Below are positions 1 through 11,363 of a stretch of DNA of 64,000 nucleotides, in pieces. A model generated the notes under the pieces. It was not told the DNA's origin and did not search any database. It saw nothing but the letters and a program-made list of their open reading frames with translations. The translations under genes were made by a program, and so were the position numbers. Origin of the DNA: Hymenopus coronatus (taxonomy: Eukaryota; Arthropoda; Insecta; Mantodea; Hymenopodidae); the NCBI GenBank assembly GCA_030762935.1, contig CM060887.1, forward strand, positions 9,726,501 to 9,790,500, in the 5' to 3' direction. How positions within the stretch are numbered: position 1 is the stretch's first letter; each line of letters starts with the position of its first letter.

Positions 1-706
1 GAAGCCAAATAAGGGAGTACCATAGGTTAAAGTGATAGTCAAAAGCTGGTTGCTATGTGACTGAATTTCCTTTATTTGTATGGACAGGAGTTGAAATATT
101 CCTGTATGAGAAAAGTCAAGTTTTTCAAAGCTTAACCCAAAAACAAGGAATATTTAAAAAACGATCAGCTCCACGAAACGATGTATACAACATAAATTGT
201 GTATTTTAATGTGCTGTACATTTTTTGTGTTCTTACGGTTTAGTAGTTATAACAAATTCAGTAAAATTCACTCAGAATAAAGTAGTCTTCAGAGGCTATT
301 CCCAGAAAATTCAAGATATACATTTTATTTGACAGGTAAATATCTGTAATACACGATATTTTATTCAAAATCGTTAGAGCCATTTTTAAGAAAATCAAAC
401 TTTTCAAAAAAAGTTCCATGTAAAGGGTAGTTTGGGGTGGGGGGATTTTTCTCAAAATCTTCGTGTCGCATCCCTGGAAGATAGCAATCTTAAATACCAA
501 GTTTGGTATTTAACGGTCTTTTCGTTTTGGAGCTATGCTGTCTACAGACACAGACACACACACGGACCTTTTTCTGAAAATACATTTTTTTTTTTTATAC
601 AGGGGACCCTAAAACATATATTTCCGGTGTCATCTCGGAATCGAATTTTTTGGAGGAGTGCAATACTTTCTCTATACACAATGTACACAGTACGTGTAGA
701 GAAAGT
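1..706 (-). mobile_element. HL repeat (Helentron-like), cut by the window edge
   Basis: This copy runs through the HL body to the terminal palindrome and TGTAGAGAAAGT at about 690-706. The end carrying CATCAGA lies outside the window. The internal CA/GT tract (about 545-563), the GATTTTTCTCAAAATC palindrome and the ATACCAAGTTTGGTAT palindrome are all present. HL copies carry no gene; apparent open frames are translations of the repeat. Confidence 0.85.
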
Positions 707-1285
707 AAAGATTAAGATAGCGGAGAATTTGAATGCTGTGCAGTTGAGGTAATTTTATGAAGCAACAGAAGTGGTTGGTTGTACTTGTAGCTGCCAAGTC
801 CCAGGCAATATTGCTCACGAGATGCACATATACTTGTGTTTGCTTCGCTGAATAGCATCATGAAAACGAGAGAGAAGCGTATTCTTTATTTCAAAATGAG
901 GCTCCATAGAATATAAAGAGAATGAAAAGTCATTTGGCAGCAGGATGTTGCTGCTTCTTTATTCACCCGTGCTTCTTGCCTCTCTACCTTCTGCAACTTT
1001 TCTTTATATCACTTGGAGCTCCGCCCCTAAACAGACATATTTCTTCATTGTAACGGAACAACATAAAAACTCACAGCATTGGATGTTAGTTAATTTAAGA
1101 GCCACGTTGCTTTAATATTCTTTTCTTCTTAAAGGTGCTAGTTGTTTTAATTTTAAGCTACTACAATATCCTGCTATGTGCTTGCGGTAACGTAAGTAGA
1201 GAGACAAAACTATAGAAGCTACTAAATATTTATTTAGATATCCAGTTATTAAACCTAATTTTAGTTTATGTTGTAAATTTAATAC
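707..1285. other. Unassigned sequence
   Basis: I see no recognisable coding region or repeat here. It is A+T-rich with frequent stops on both strands. Confidence 0.5.
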
Positions 1286-1410
1286 GAGGGCGATCAGAAA
1301 GTAATGAACATTTTGACACAACTAAATATTAACACAAAACTTTATTTTCAAAGTTACAGTACCGGACTCTATTTCTCAACGTAGTCGTTATTCTGTCAAG
1401 GTATTTATTA
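1286..1410 (+). repeat. Transposon-end-like segment
   Basis: The segment begins GAGGGCGATCAGAAAGTAAT and shares its order of blocks (GGGC..CAGAAAGT, AACTAAATA, CAAAGTTACAG) with 28133-28260. The opening resembles mariner-type termini. A SINE follows directly. No matching opposite end or transposase was found, so the class is uncertain. Confidence 0.4.
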
Positions 1411-1437
1411 ACCTGGGTTTCATAATTTAAAAAAAAC

Positions 1438-1694
1438 GGTCCCCGTAGCCGCGCTCGCTAAAGTGTCTCCCTTTTGTGCTTCGCCGCGCACGGGATCGAG
1501 GGTTCGAGTCCCGCCTTGGGCATGGGTGTTTCTGTGTTTGTAAATGTGTATGTGTTTGTGTATGTATACGTAAAAAGGAAAAACAAATAGGTCAACTAAG
1601 GACATTTAGAAACTAGAAAAAAGAGATAAAAAGGAATACAGCGCCGGAGTCCTGACAAGCCTCCGGGGCTGTATTTTTTTCTAAAAAAAAAAAA
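1438..1694 (+). mobile_element. tRNA-derived SINE with a 3' hairpin
   Basis: A tRNA-like head carries a B-box-like block, GGGTTCGAGTCCC, at about 1500-1512. A TG-rich body follows. A stem-loop at 1635-1675 (arms AATACAGC and GCTGTATT with an inner CCGGAG/CTCCGG stem) is followed by a T-run and then an A-run to 1694. A pol III head plus an A-rich tail is typical of SINEs. The other boundary and target duplications are not clear. Confidence 0.6.
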
Positions 1695-1696
1695 AA

Positions 1697-2385
1697 TTGT
1701 CACGTGGTACCGGTGTTTCAATGTCTGTGTTATACTCTTCCACGCTAAAGATCTGAGTCAAGATGTTATGAAAACTTTTCCAATCAAATAGTTACGTATG
1801 GTGAGCAAAGGAAATACCGGTTTTTCTGAATTCTTTTATCAACATTTGGCTCCAACTCCTCCATAACGATTGATGAACTTCCACTCCGGTCTTTATCGTA
1901 CACACTGTTTCTTCCTTGATTACTCGTAAATTATGCGCCATTACTTCACTGAAGACTCGTCCATTGTATTATCACCATACACTTGCATTATTTGCCTATA
2001 AAATTTGATTGGCCGAACATTTTGTGCATTAAAAAAAAACGAATAAGTTCTTCGGTGTTAGAAGAGTGAAACATCTGCTTTCAAAAACTGTCACCACGTG
2101 ACAATACATGTCTTGAGAGAATTAAGATTGCGTTGAGAAGTCGCTAGGAGCTCGCGCACCAGGTCTGACCAAACTCCCCGCATCTACAGACGACTTCCAA
2201 CGCCATCCCGCCACCGAGATGTAATTCCATAGCGCAGTTACGGATGGGAGACACCACCGCTGTCTTCGCCGACACTTAGAGAGACTGAGAGAGAGCGGTT
2301 GGATGAAATGAAGGGACAGAAGTTAGGGGCAATGACGGTACATCCCCAGCATTCGCCTAGGGCCCAGCAAAACCCCCGAAAAAAA
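1697..2385. other. Unassigned sequence with a CACGTG motif pair
   Basis: No gene is recognised. Two short related blocks lie in opposite orientation at about 1688-1750 and 2048-2105, each combining CACGTG with AGAAGAGT or its complement. A third relative lies at 16313-16365. Confidence 0.4.
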
Positions 2386-3090
2386 TCTGATGTGTTCCAT
2401 TCACATGACTTTCTCTACATCCCTGCAACAAATATTGTTACTAAGCTTATGCTTCTATTTATTTCATGCTACTCGACAAAAAATTAGCAGAAATAGTCTT
2501 TTTACTTGCTTCCTTGTAAGTAGAAGCGAAATAAGGGTAGGTTAAAGTGGTAGTCAAAATCCGGTTGCTATGTGACTGAAGTTCCTTTGTTAGCATGGAC
2601 AGGAGTTGACAAATTCCTATATGAGAAAAGTTAAGTTTTTCGAAGCTGAAACCAAAAACAAGGAATATCTCAAAAACGATCAACTCCACAAAAACAATGA
2701 ATACGACATAAATTGTGTGTTTTAATGTGCTCAACATTTTTGTGTGGTAAGTTTTTGTGCATCTCTTACGGTTTAGCAGTTATGCAAAATTCCGTAAAAT
2801 GCATCCAGAATAAAGTAGTCTTCAAAGGCTATTCCCAGAAAATTCAAGATATACATTTTATTTGTGAGGTAAACATCTTTAATACACAATATTTTAGTCC
2901 AAATCGTTACAGCCATTTTTGAGAAAATAAAAATGTTCTAAAAAAGTTCCATGTAAAGAGTAGCTAGGGGTGGGGGGATTTTCTTGAAAATCTTCGTGTC
3001 GCATCCCTGGAAGATACGAAACTTTAATACCAAGTTTGTTGTTTAACGGTCTTTTCGTTAAACTATATACATAGTACGTGTAGAGAAAGT
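2386..3090 (-). mobile_element. HL repeat with an internal deletion
   Basis: Read on the + strand it starts TCTGATGTGTTCCATTCACA and ends TGTAGAGAAAGT at 3090. The segment holding the CA/GT tract and the block before the terminal palindrome is missing at about 3058-3062, where TTTTCGTT runs straight into the distal arm. It has A-runs at both flanks. Confidence 0.85.
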
Positions 3091-3394
3091 AAAATTGCAG
3101 ACAAGGTGGAGGGACTGGTATCGGTACAAATGTCTTGAGAGCATGTACCCTGGTGTAGGCAGAAAGCAGGAGTAGAAATTAACTCGTGGCCGGTAGAGGT
3201 CTTGTACTCTTGTTTCCTAGCAATTACAGTGCTTGAGGCTCCCCCAGGGGCCCCTTGTTCGATCCGTGCCTGTCTGTCATTGTGGGATTTGTGACGAGAC
3301 GTGAGATTTCCCAAGGCACCTGATATCATCAGTCATTGCTCTGCATCTTGTACTGCTCATTATCTATCCTCTTAGCCCAACTCTACATTAAAAA
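3091..3394. other. Unassigned spacer between HL copies
   Basis: About 300 bp with a B-box-like TTGTTCGATCC near 3256. It could be part of an old SINE, but no A box or family relative is visible. Confidence 0.35.
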
Positions 3395-4178
3395 TCTGAT
3401 GTCGTACACTCACATGACTTTCTCTACCTGTTCTACAAACTTCTTACATAACATTATTCTTCTTTGTGCACCTTGCTAATCGTGGTACTCATTAGTACAA
3501 TGTTCTTATTACTTAATTCCTTATAAGTAGGGAGAAAATAAGGGAATACACTAGGCTAAACCGATATTCAAATGTTTTAAAAGCTGTCGTTATGCGATTG
3601 TCATTACAAAAAAAAAAAAAAAAAATGTATATGACGTAAGTTGTATATTTTAACAAAACATACATTTTTTGTACAGTATCTTTTTGTCTATCTCTTACGG
3701 TTTACTAGTTATGCCAAATTAAGCAAAATTCATCCAGAATAAACAGGTCTTTAGAAGCTATTCCCAAAAAAAATCAAGATATACATTTTATTTGTCACGT
3801 AGATATCTTTAATATACGATATTTTAATCAAAATCGTTTGTCATTTTTAAGAAAATCAAAATTTTCGAAAAAAGTTCCATGTAAAGGGTAGTTTGGGGTG
3901 GGAGGATTTTTCTCAAAAGCTTCTTGTGGCATCCCTAGAAGATACTAAACTTAAATACCAAGTTTGGTGTTTTAGCTACGTTTCGTTTTTGAGTTATCGT
4001 GTTCAGAGACACACGGACACACACACACGCACTAGGACCTTTTTCTCAAAATGCTTTTTTAGGATACAGGGTGTCCTAAAACATGTATTTCCGGTGAAAT
4101 CTCGGTATCGAATTTTTTGGGTGGAATACAATACTTCTCTGTCCCTATGTACATTGTACATATGGGGTTAGAGAAAGT
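3395..4178 (-). mobile_element. HL repeat, subfamily B
   Basis: Both ends are present. The half near 3395-3600 follows the diverged B version (ACTTAATTCCTTATAAGTAG; TGTTTTAAAAGCTGTCGTTA), while the other half resembles the common form. The terminal palindrome reads CTATGTACATTGTACATA. It is joined head-to-tail to the next copy. Confidence 0.85.
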
Positions 4179-4183
4179 AAAAA

Positions 4184-4958
4184 ACTGATGTGATACATTC
4201 ACATGACCTTATTTACATCTCTGCAGCAATTATTGTTAACAAGCTTAGAAGCGAAATAAGGGAGTACCATAGGGTAAAGTGATAGTCAAAAGCTGGTTGC
4301 TATGTGACTGAAGTTCCTTAGTTTCTATGCACAGGAGTTGACAAATTCCTGTAAGTGAAAACTAAGTCTTTTAAAGCTGAAACCAGAAACGGGAATATCT
4401 AAAAAACGATCAACTACACCGAAAAAATAATTATGACAAATTGGTGTTTTCACGTGATCTACATTTTTTGTGTTGTAAGTTTTTGTCCATTTCTTACGCT
4501 TTAGCAGTTATGCAAAATGCCGTAAAATCATTCAGAATAAAGTAGTCTTCTCAGGGTATTCCCAGAAATTTCAAGATATATATTTTACTTGTCAGATAAA
4601 TATCTGTTATGTATGATATTTTAATCAAAATCGTTAGAGCGATTTTTCAGAAAATCAAATAGTTCGAATTTTTTTCATATAAAGGTTAGTTGGGGGTGGG
4701 CGGATTTTTCTCAAAATCTTCGTGTTGCATCATTGGAAGATACCAAACTTAAATACCAAGTTCGGTATTTAACGGTCTTTTCGTTTTTGAGCTATGCTGC
4801 CCGCAGATACATACCCACACGGACATTTTTCTGGAAAGGTTTTTTTTTGACTAGGGGAACCTAAAATATGTATTTCCGTTGAAATCTCGGTGTAGAATTT
4901 TGGGTGCATTACAGTACCTTCTTTATAAACTATGTAAATAGTACGTATAAAGAAAGTA
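4184..4958 (-). mobile_element. HL repeat
   Basis: A nearly complete copy placed head-to-tail after the previous one, with only about five A residues between them. Its terminal inverted motif is degraded (ATAAAGAAAGT at about 4948-4958). Confidence 0.85.
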
Positions 4959-4969
4959 AAACATTTTTA

Positions 4970-4999
4970 ATAAAAAGGTCTATGTGTGTAAGTGTGTGT

Positions 5000-5034
<35 letters not shown>

Positions 5035-5048
5035 TGGACAGCATGAAT

Positions 5049-5097
<49 letters not shown>

Positions 5098-5697
5098 GGT
5101 AAAATATCTTCCAAAGATGCGACACGAGCATTCTGAGAAAAATCCCCCATCTTAAACAATCCTTTACAGGTAAAATTACGAAAAGGTTGATGTTCTCAAA
5201 AACGGCTCCAACGATTTTGATTAAAATTCAATATATTAAAGATGTTTCCATATCAAATAAAATGTATATTTTGAATTTTCTGGGAATAGCCTCTGAAGGC
5301 CTCTTCATACTGTAAGACATGGACAAAAACTTACTACACAAGATCTGATTAAAACACGCAATTTATGTCATACACATTGGTTTTTGTAGAGTTAGGTCTC
5401 TTCCAAATATTCCGGATTATTGGTTTCAATTTTAGGCGCATTTCTCGTTTCTCGTTTGTTGACTCCTGGAAACTAAAGAGATTGGAATTTCAATTGTTCA
5501 CAAAACTACCGGCTTTTAAAGGACGAGACTATCGCTTTAGCCGGTGCATTTTCATATTTTACTTCTACTTACATGGAAGCAAGTAATAAAGATAACTTCC
5601 GCTAATGTTTATCTCGATTATCATGTAGTAAATAGAAGAGTGAACTTTTTAATAATAATTTTTTTTACAGAGGTTTAGAGAAAGGAACACATCATAT
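4970..5697 (+). mobile_element. HL repeat, 5'-truncated, with expanded simple repeats
   Basis: The copy begins just before the microsatellite, which has grown to a GT run at 5002-5032. A 44-nt A-run at 5051-5094 has replaced the usual sequence before CTCGGTAAAATA. The body continues to a degraded 3' end, TTTAGAGAAAGGAACACATCA, near 5680. Confidence 0.8.
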
Positions 5698-5699
5698 TT

Positions 5700-6141
5700 T
5701 GTTTTTTGTTTCTGATACAGGGAAGCCTGAAATCTCTAAATCCAATGAAATCCCGGTATAAAATTTTTGGGTGCAATACAATTGACTTCTCTACCTTACT
5801 ATAAAAATGAAATGGCGTGTTATTTACGGACGATCTTTAACTACTGTGGTTCTCAGCGTCCCACTCTACATTGGGCGTGAAAGACCGCTTAATTTTGCTC
5901 AGAAGCTCTCTATCAAGCTTGAGGTTCTAATACGTGCCGTTAATCTACGACACGGGACCAACGGCTTTACTTCCCTTCCGAAGAAAGCCATGCTAAGGAT
6001 TTTTACGCCCGAAAAAATCCATCGTCCTCCGCCGGATTTGAACCCGCGACTTTGGGTATATGAAGTTTGCATGGTAACCATTACACCACGGAGGGCCACT
6101 CTACCTTACTATAGACTATGTATGTAGTAGAAAAAGTAAAA
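5700..6141 (-). mobile_element. HL terminal fragment interrupted by a SINE
   Basis: About 90 bp of the HL 5' region (CCGGTATAAAATTTTTGGGT) leads into TTCTCTACCTTACTATA, which is broken by a SINE at 5804-6098. The palindrome resumes as GACTATGTATGTAGTAG with AGAAAAAGT at the end. Confidence 0.8.
5804..6098 (-). mobile_element. tRNA-derived SINE, family A, with target duplications
   Basis: Read on the minus strand, a tRNA-like head (CCGTGGTGTAATGGTTACC, then B box CGGGTTCAAATCC) is followed by a ~200-bp body and a T-rich tail, ATTTCATTTT. A perfect 15-bp duplication, CTCTACCTTACTATA, flanks it at 5789-5803 and 6099-6113, which proves insertion into the HL fragment. A second copy lies at 57464-57768. 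The open frames across it on both strands are not genes. Confidence 0.9.
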
Positions 6142-6149
6142 CTGCATTA

Positions 6150-6230
6150 TGAATTCAGGCAGTACCAGAACATGTGTTTCAAGTGAAATATCGGTATCGA
6201 ACTTTTTATGGTATAATCTACCTCCCCTAC
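6150..6230 (-). mobile_element. Short HL fragment
   Basis: Only the subterminal block is kept: ACATGTGTTTCAAGTGAAAT and ATCGGTATCGAACTTTTT, the equivalent of the HL stretch just inside the terminal palindrome. Confidence 0.65.
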
Positions 6231-6710
6231 TTTCTTTATATAGTGGAGAACCTAAAAATAACTTTAATTCGTGCTGAATAAGAGAGGAAGAAGTAACCTT
6301 TTGTTACATTATTGATGATATAACTGCTAGTAAAACACAATTAATTCAAAGGGCATCAAAGCATGTTGTAATGGAATCAATGGATTTGCTGCCTTTAATT
6401 TTAATAAAAACTTCGGAGATTAAATATATTTAGGAAACAAAGCAAGCTGTATTAATTAAAAAATACGTGCTCTGTTGCTAACAGTAAAATAAACGCGGAA
6501 AGTCTAGCCTTCACAACAAATGACACTGTTCAGCAAATAGCAAGTTGTCATTACATTGCAGCAGATTTAATTATGTAACAACATTATTGTAAACGAAGAT
6601 CAAATGAATTCTTGCTACAAAAACGCAGCATTTGAAACGAAGTATATAAATATATATTCTACAACAAAAGTTACAATAAAGTAACATAAAATGTACGCTC
6701 TTTCATGGGC
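6231..6710. other. Unassigned A+T-rich sequence
   Basis: No coding signal, SINE head or inverted repeat is recognised. Confidence 0.5.
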
Positions 6711-7081
6711 ATCTGATGTGTTCCATGGCTTTCTCTATACCTCAATAACAAATTATTCTTTTTGAAATCTTGATATGTAAGTGAATCATTCTGAGCACAT
6801 ATTTGGTAATGTAAGGTAGTAAGCGGTGGAAGGATTTTCTTGAAAATCTTCGTATTGCATCCTTGGAAGATATAAAACTTAAATACTAAGTTTGTTATTT
6901 TACGACTGTTCGTTGTTGAATTATCGTGCTCAGACACGCACACGCGGACCTATTTTGAAAACACTTTTTTGAACACAGGGGACCCTAAAATATATATTTC
7001 CGGTGAAATCTCAATGTTGAAATTTTGGTGAGTACAATACTATATCTATGCACTACGTATATAGCACATGTAGAGAAAGTA
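6711..7081 (-). mobile_element. HL repeat, internally deleted
   Basis: Both ends are present, but the central ~500 bp are missing: the outer end block (to about 6770) runs into the region just before AGGATTTTCTTGAAAATC. It lies head-to-tail with the next copy. Confidence 0.8.
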
Positions 7082-7089
7082 ATAAAACA

Positions 7090-7944
7090 TCTGATGTGTT
7101 CCATTCGCATGACTTTCTCTATATATATGCAACAAATTATTGTTAAAGAACTTATACTTATTTTTACTTCATGCTAACTAAGAAAAGTTAGCAGAAATAG
7201 TCTTATTACTTGCTTCCATGCAAGTAGAAGGGAAATATGGAAGTAGCAGAGGCTAAGAATTCGTCAAAAGATGGTTGCTATGTGGCTGAAGTTCCTTTGT
7301 TTGTATGGACAGGAGTTTATAAATTACTGTATGAGAAAAGTGTATTTTTAAAGCCCGAACCAATAACAAGGAATAGCTCAAAAACGATCAACTCCATGAA
7401 AAAGATGTATATAACTGAAATTGTATGTTTTAACGTGACCTACCTTTTCTTTTAAGTAAGTGTTTGTCTATCTCTTACGGTTTGCCAGTTATACAAAATT
7501 CCGTAAAGTTCATCCAGAATAAAGCAGTATTCAGAGGCTATTCCCAGAAAATTCAAGATATACATTTTATTTGTCAGGTATATATCTTTAATATACGACA
7601 TCGACATTTTAATCCAAATCGTTAGAACCATTTTTTGGAAAATTAAAATTTTCCAAAATTTTTCCATGTGAAGGGTAGTTGGAGGTGGGGGCAGTTTCTT
7701 GAAAATCTTCGTGTCGCATCCTTAGAAGATACTGAACTTAAATACCAAGTTTGGTATTTAACGGTATTTTCATTAACGAGCTATGCTACCCCCATACACA
7801 CACGAACATTTTTCTAAAAATGCTTTTTTTTTGGATTCAGGGTGTCTCAAAACACGCATTTCCGGTGAAATCTCGGTATCGAATTTTTGGGTGCATTACA
7901 ATACCTTCTCTACACACTATGTACGTAGTACGTGTAGAGAAAGT
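7090..7944 (-). mobile_element. HL repeat, near full length
   Basis: An 855-bp copy with both termini: TCTGATGTGTTCCATTCGCA at the left and CGTGTAGAGAAAGT at 7931-7944. A spare terminal motif, GTACATGTAGAGAAAGT, follows at 7980-7996 without a body. Confidence 0.9.
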
Positions 7945-7996
7945 AAAAATGTACCAAAAATAAGACAAGCTTATTGCAGTACATGTAGAGAAAGTA

Positions 7997-8622
7997 GCAC
8001 TTGAGATATTTCGCCATTTAGTTAAGAATTAGGAGAGTTAAAAGCAAAACTAAAGAAGCAATGAGCTTCCAATAAAGGTCAACCATCAATATTTAATTTC
8101 TTTAAAGCTCCAGAAGTTACATTATTAACTGTAGCCTGTTTTGCTTTAGAACCTTTCGGGCGCTATATTTTCCTTTTTATTTCTGCGTTGTTTGGGATTT
8201 TCTCTCATTAAATCCCCAGCATTCTGTAATCAAGCAGGAATCATTTATGAATCACTGTTTTGGGACGTTTTAATATATTAGTGAAAAGCCGTTGGGAATT
8301 CCCCGGTACTAATGGTTTGCAATCAGAAGTAGAGATGGCTCTGCCCACTTCCCAGCTGGAGCGTCCCACATCACAAATACTGGCGCGCATTATTTTTACA
8401 TCTGCGCACCAGAGTGAAGCCATATTCGGCAAAAGTAAACACCCAAGCGAAAACAAAAGAGGCTCGATTATTGTTTGTGCGCGCATGCATGACAAAGCCT
8501 CTTGGTTTGCACACGGTTTGTTTCCCATTTCTTTAATGATCACTGCGCAGTGATAGCCGTTAACATTTGTAGAGAGGAGAGACTCCGAAATGGAGTGTCC
8601 GCTATCAGATAATGCACTTTTT
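7997..8622. other. Unassigned sequence
   Basis: This stretch is less A+T-rich around 8330-8560 and has open frames on both strands, but the two frames overlap and neither resembles a known family. Nothing supports a gene. Confidence 0.4.
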
Positions 8623-8838
8623 ACTTTCTCTACACGAACAGTGTACAAAAAAGGTATGTGCGTGTCTGTGAGCAGCAGAGCTAAAACCGAGAAGTCCATT
8701 AAATACCAAACTTGGTATTTAAGTTCAGTATCTTCCAAGGTTGCGACACGAAGATTTTCAAGAAAATCCGCATACTCCCGACTAACCTTTACATGGAAAT
8801 AATTTCGGAAATGTTGATTTTCTCAAAAATGGAGTGTT
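8623..8838 (+). mobile_element. HL repeat, 3'-truncated
   Basis: It starts TTTTT|ACTTTCTCTACACGAACA. The distal palindrome arm and following block are missing up to GGTATGTGCGTGTCTGTGAG. It breaks off after the TTTTCTCAAAAATGG block. An intact HL copy begins 66 bp further on. Confidence 0.8.
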
Positions 8839-8903
8839 TAATGAAATAAATGGCATTTTTACTGGAGATTCCTTACTTTTTATTCGTAATTTTTAGAATT
8901 TTT

Positions 8904-9769
8904 ACTTTCTCTACACGCACTATGTACATAGTGTATAGAGAAGGTATAGCATTCCACCCAAAATATCGATACCGAGATTTCACCGGAAATATATGTTTTA
9001 GGGCCCCCTATAAACAAAAAAGCATTTTCAGTAAAAAAAAAAAGAAAATCCGTCTGTGCGTGTGTCCGTGTCTCTGAACAGGATAAGTCAAAAAACACGA
9101 AACTTGGTATTTAAATTTAGTATCTTCCAGGGAAGCGACACGAAGATTCTGAGAAAAATTCCCCATGCAAAACTACCCTTTACATGCACTTTCTTCGAGC
9201 ATTTTAATTTCTTTCTAAAATGACTAACAATTTCGATTAAAATATTGTATATTAAAGATATTTACCTAACAAATAAAATATATATCTTGAATTTTCTAGG
9301 AATAGCCTCTGGAGACTACTTTATTTTGGATGAATTTTACGGAATTTTGCATAACTGCTAAACCGTAAGATATAGACGAAAACTTACCACACAAAAAATG
9401 TAGAGCACGTGAAAACATATAATTTGTGTTATATACTTTTTTTTCGAGGAGTTGACCGTTTTTTTTTTAGGTATTCCTTCTTTTTGATTTCAGCTTTAAA
9501 ATTTTATATTTTTCTCATACAGGAATCTGTCAACTCCTGTCCATACAAACTAAGGAACTTCAGCCACATATCAACCAGCTTTTGACTATCACTTTAACCT
9601 ACGGTACTCCCTTATTTCGCTTCTACTTACAAGGAAGCAAATAATAAGCCTATTTCTGTTAATATTTTCTCGATTAGCATGAAGTAAATAGAAGCATAAG
9701 CTTTTTAACAATAATTTGTTGTAGAGATGTAGAGAAAGTCGTGTGAATGGAACGCATTAGCTTTTAAAG
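8904..9769 (+). mobile_element. HL repeat, near full length
   Basis: The terminal palindrome, microsatellite block, body and 3' TGTAGAGAAAGT plus stem-loop are all present. The usual CACATCAGA end has drifted to CGCATTAGC. It is preceded by TTTTT. Confidence 0.9.
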
Positions 9770-9822
9770 TTGAATTAAAGGAAAGGTAATGTAGCATACT
9801 AATGCAGGCAACTATGGGTTAA
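9770..9822 (-). repeat. Dispersed repeat, member 1
   Basis: The reverse complement (AACCCATAGTTGCCTGCA... then CCTTTAATTCAA) matches 13735-13795 in the opposite orientation. The family is unknown. Confidence 0.55.
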
Positions 9823-9954
9823 GGCGGGGCAGGAATGACCGCTCAAATACTTTTGAAACACCTGGCAATGAGCGGGAAGACCGGGTCCTTGCTGTACCTT
9901 AAAATGGAACAAGTTGGAAAGTGACGGAAATGGACGCACGAAGTAAAAGTCCGT

Positions 9955-10080
9955 AACAGCTTTTAAAACATTTGCTTATAGTTTTAGCTTAGTATTTTCC
10001 CTTATTTCCCTTCTACTTACAAAGAAGCAAGTAATCACACAATTTCTGCTAATGTGTTCTTGATTAGTAGGATGTAGATG
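9955..10080 (+). mobile_element. HL subfamily B 3' fragment
   Basis: A diverged 3' portion is recognisable by CCCTTATTTCCCTTCTACTT, AAGCAAGTAAT and TTTCTGCTAATGTG. It ends before the terminal inverted motif. Confidence 0.65.
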
Positions 10081-10734
10081 AAAGTTCAGTGCGATCTATA
10101 AAAACCCCAACCACTCCAATAAGCCATAACTTCTCTCTGAAAGTTCGTACAAATGTGAAAGTTGTTTTAATGATCTCAGTGGCTAAGGGAGAATCGACAA
10201 TAATCATAGCAACAATCGATATGTGCCATCTGTTGACTATGTTGATGAAATTACCAGCATTTTCATGGCATTTTAGACAATCGCAGCTCTTTGACTTGTG
10301 CCATGTGAGAAGTCTGATTCGTTTTGAGAGTTTACTGGCATACTTCCAACATTTGTAACAATCTCTGCACTCAATGATGGTCTATGTTTTCCACTCTCAC
10401 TAACGAGTTGTCTCCAGCTTTCTTGCTAGCGATAAAATTGTTACCTTTGTCAGAACATCCCGCACATTAAATTATCTTGGATATTCCGGTTGTGTTGTTA
10501 CCAAGGAATTTGTCTTCACAATGAAAACACGCTCTCCAAGTGAAGTATTCTTTAGGTATTATTACACGCTACAACACTGCAGTTATTGTTCCCTTTCCGC
10601 CTTCTTGTAGTATTTACATTTTCAGGAAGTTCGATAATTGACATCTTAGCACACGTTGATATTCTTACTCCACTGTCTGTGTTATCCTCTTGTTAGTAAC
10701 CAAACTTGCCGCCAGAGTAGCGTGCACGGTGCCT
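10081..10734. other. Unassigned sequence upstream of the LINE tail
   Basis: An 89-codon frame at 10089-10358 has no recognisable domain. It could be decayed upstream LINE sequence, but I cannot show that. Confidence 0.35.
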
Positions 10735-11112
10735 ATAATAAACAAATCATCTGGCTACCTTCTACGACACCTGTCAAGTATCTTGGAGTAATGCTGGACA
10801 CCAAACCCACATCGATCGCCTTATTTCATTAACATCCGGAAGACCATCTAAAGTCTATCCACTATTTCATAAACACATAATTCTTGATCTTGAATGTTCC
10901 CTTCTTCTTTATAAAGCTCTTATTCGACCCATCTTCTCAAGTCTGGGGCACTGCTAAGGACACTCACATCGCCGTTTACAGGTACTCCAAAAGAGATTCC
11001 TGAGAATCGCTACCAATACTGCCTGGTTTGTCAGGAACCATCAAGAATTCGATCTCCTTCCAGTTCACAAGTTGATACGCAAGATCGTCTCTCGCTTCTT
11101 CCAGGAGCTGTG
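10735..11112 (+). pseudogene. Reverse transcriptase C-terminal remnant
   Basis: About 125 residues can be followed only by changing frame several times, for example after LDTKPTS and around RPIFSSVWG. The catalytic YADD segment lies upstream and is absent. It cannot encode an active enzyme. Confidence 0.75.
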
Positions 11113-11361
11113 ACGTACAACATCGGCAGCCTGAAGAGACGACTACCACAGGATCTGCTACTCAGTATCTCCGATCACTAACTACACTTTACTCTCACAA
11201 TATCACTTCCATCACTATACACTTCTTTATTCATGTTTCATAGTTAAAAAGAACCTCTTAGGTTTTCCTTAAATGTTATTGTTCATTATGTATTTATTTT
11301 CTAAGATTCTCAGAGGTCTATAAAGCATGTAATGCTGATCGATCATTAACAATAAAAAAAA
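10735..11361 (+). mobile_element. Jockey-like non-LTR retrotransposon, 3' end only
   Basis: This is the C-terminal part of a reverse-transcriptase ORF with frameshifts. VKYLGVMLD lies near 10768, then LLYKALIRPI, then VWGTAKDTHIA, FLRIAT and NHQEFDLLP, ending RKIVSRFFQEL and a stop at 11112. A ~240-bp 3' UTR with an A-run follows to 11361. YLGV(x)LD and VWG(T/S)A are features of the jockey clade. The missing 5' part is normal for a truncated LINE insertion. The A tail abuts an HL end at 11364. Confidence 0.8.
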
Positions 11362-11363
11362 AA

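Noticed and set aside
1286..1410. Complete mariner element
   Set aside because: Only an end-like segment is visible; no opposite end or transposase could be found nearby.
4904..5155. Open frame of 83 codons over GT and A repeats
   Set aside because: It translates a microsatellite and an A-run inside HL; the low-complexity CVCV and K runs are artefacts.
5807..6127. 106-codon plus frame across a SINE
   Set aside because: It reads the antisense of a tRNA-derived SINE bounded by target duplications.
8241..8738. 165-codon minus-strand frame
   Set aside because: It overlaps an equally open plus frame, ends inside HL sequence (KLKYQVWYL is the HL translation) and has no recognisable motif.
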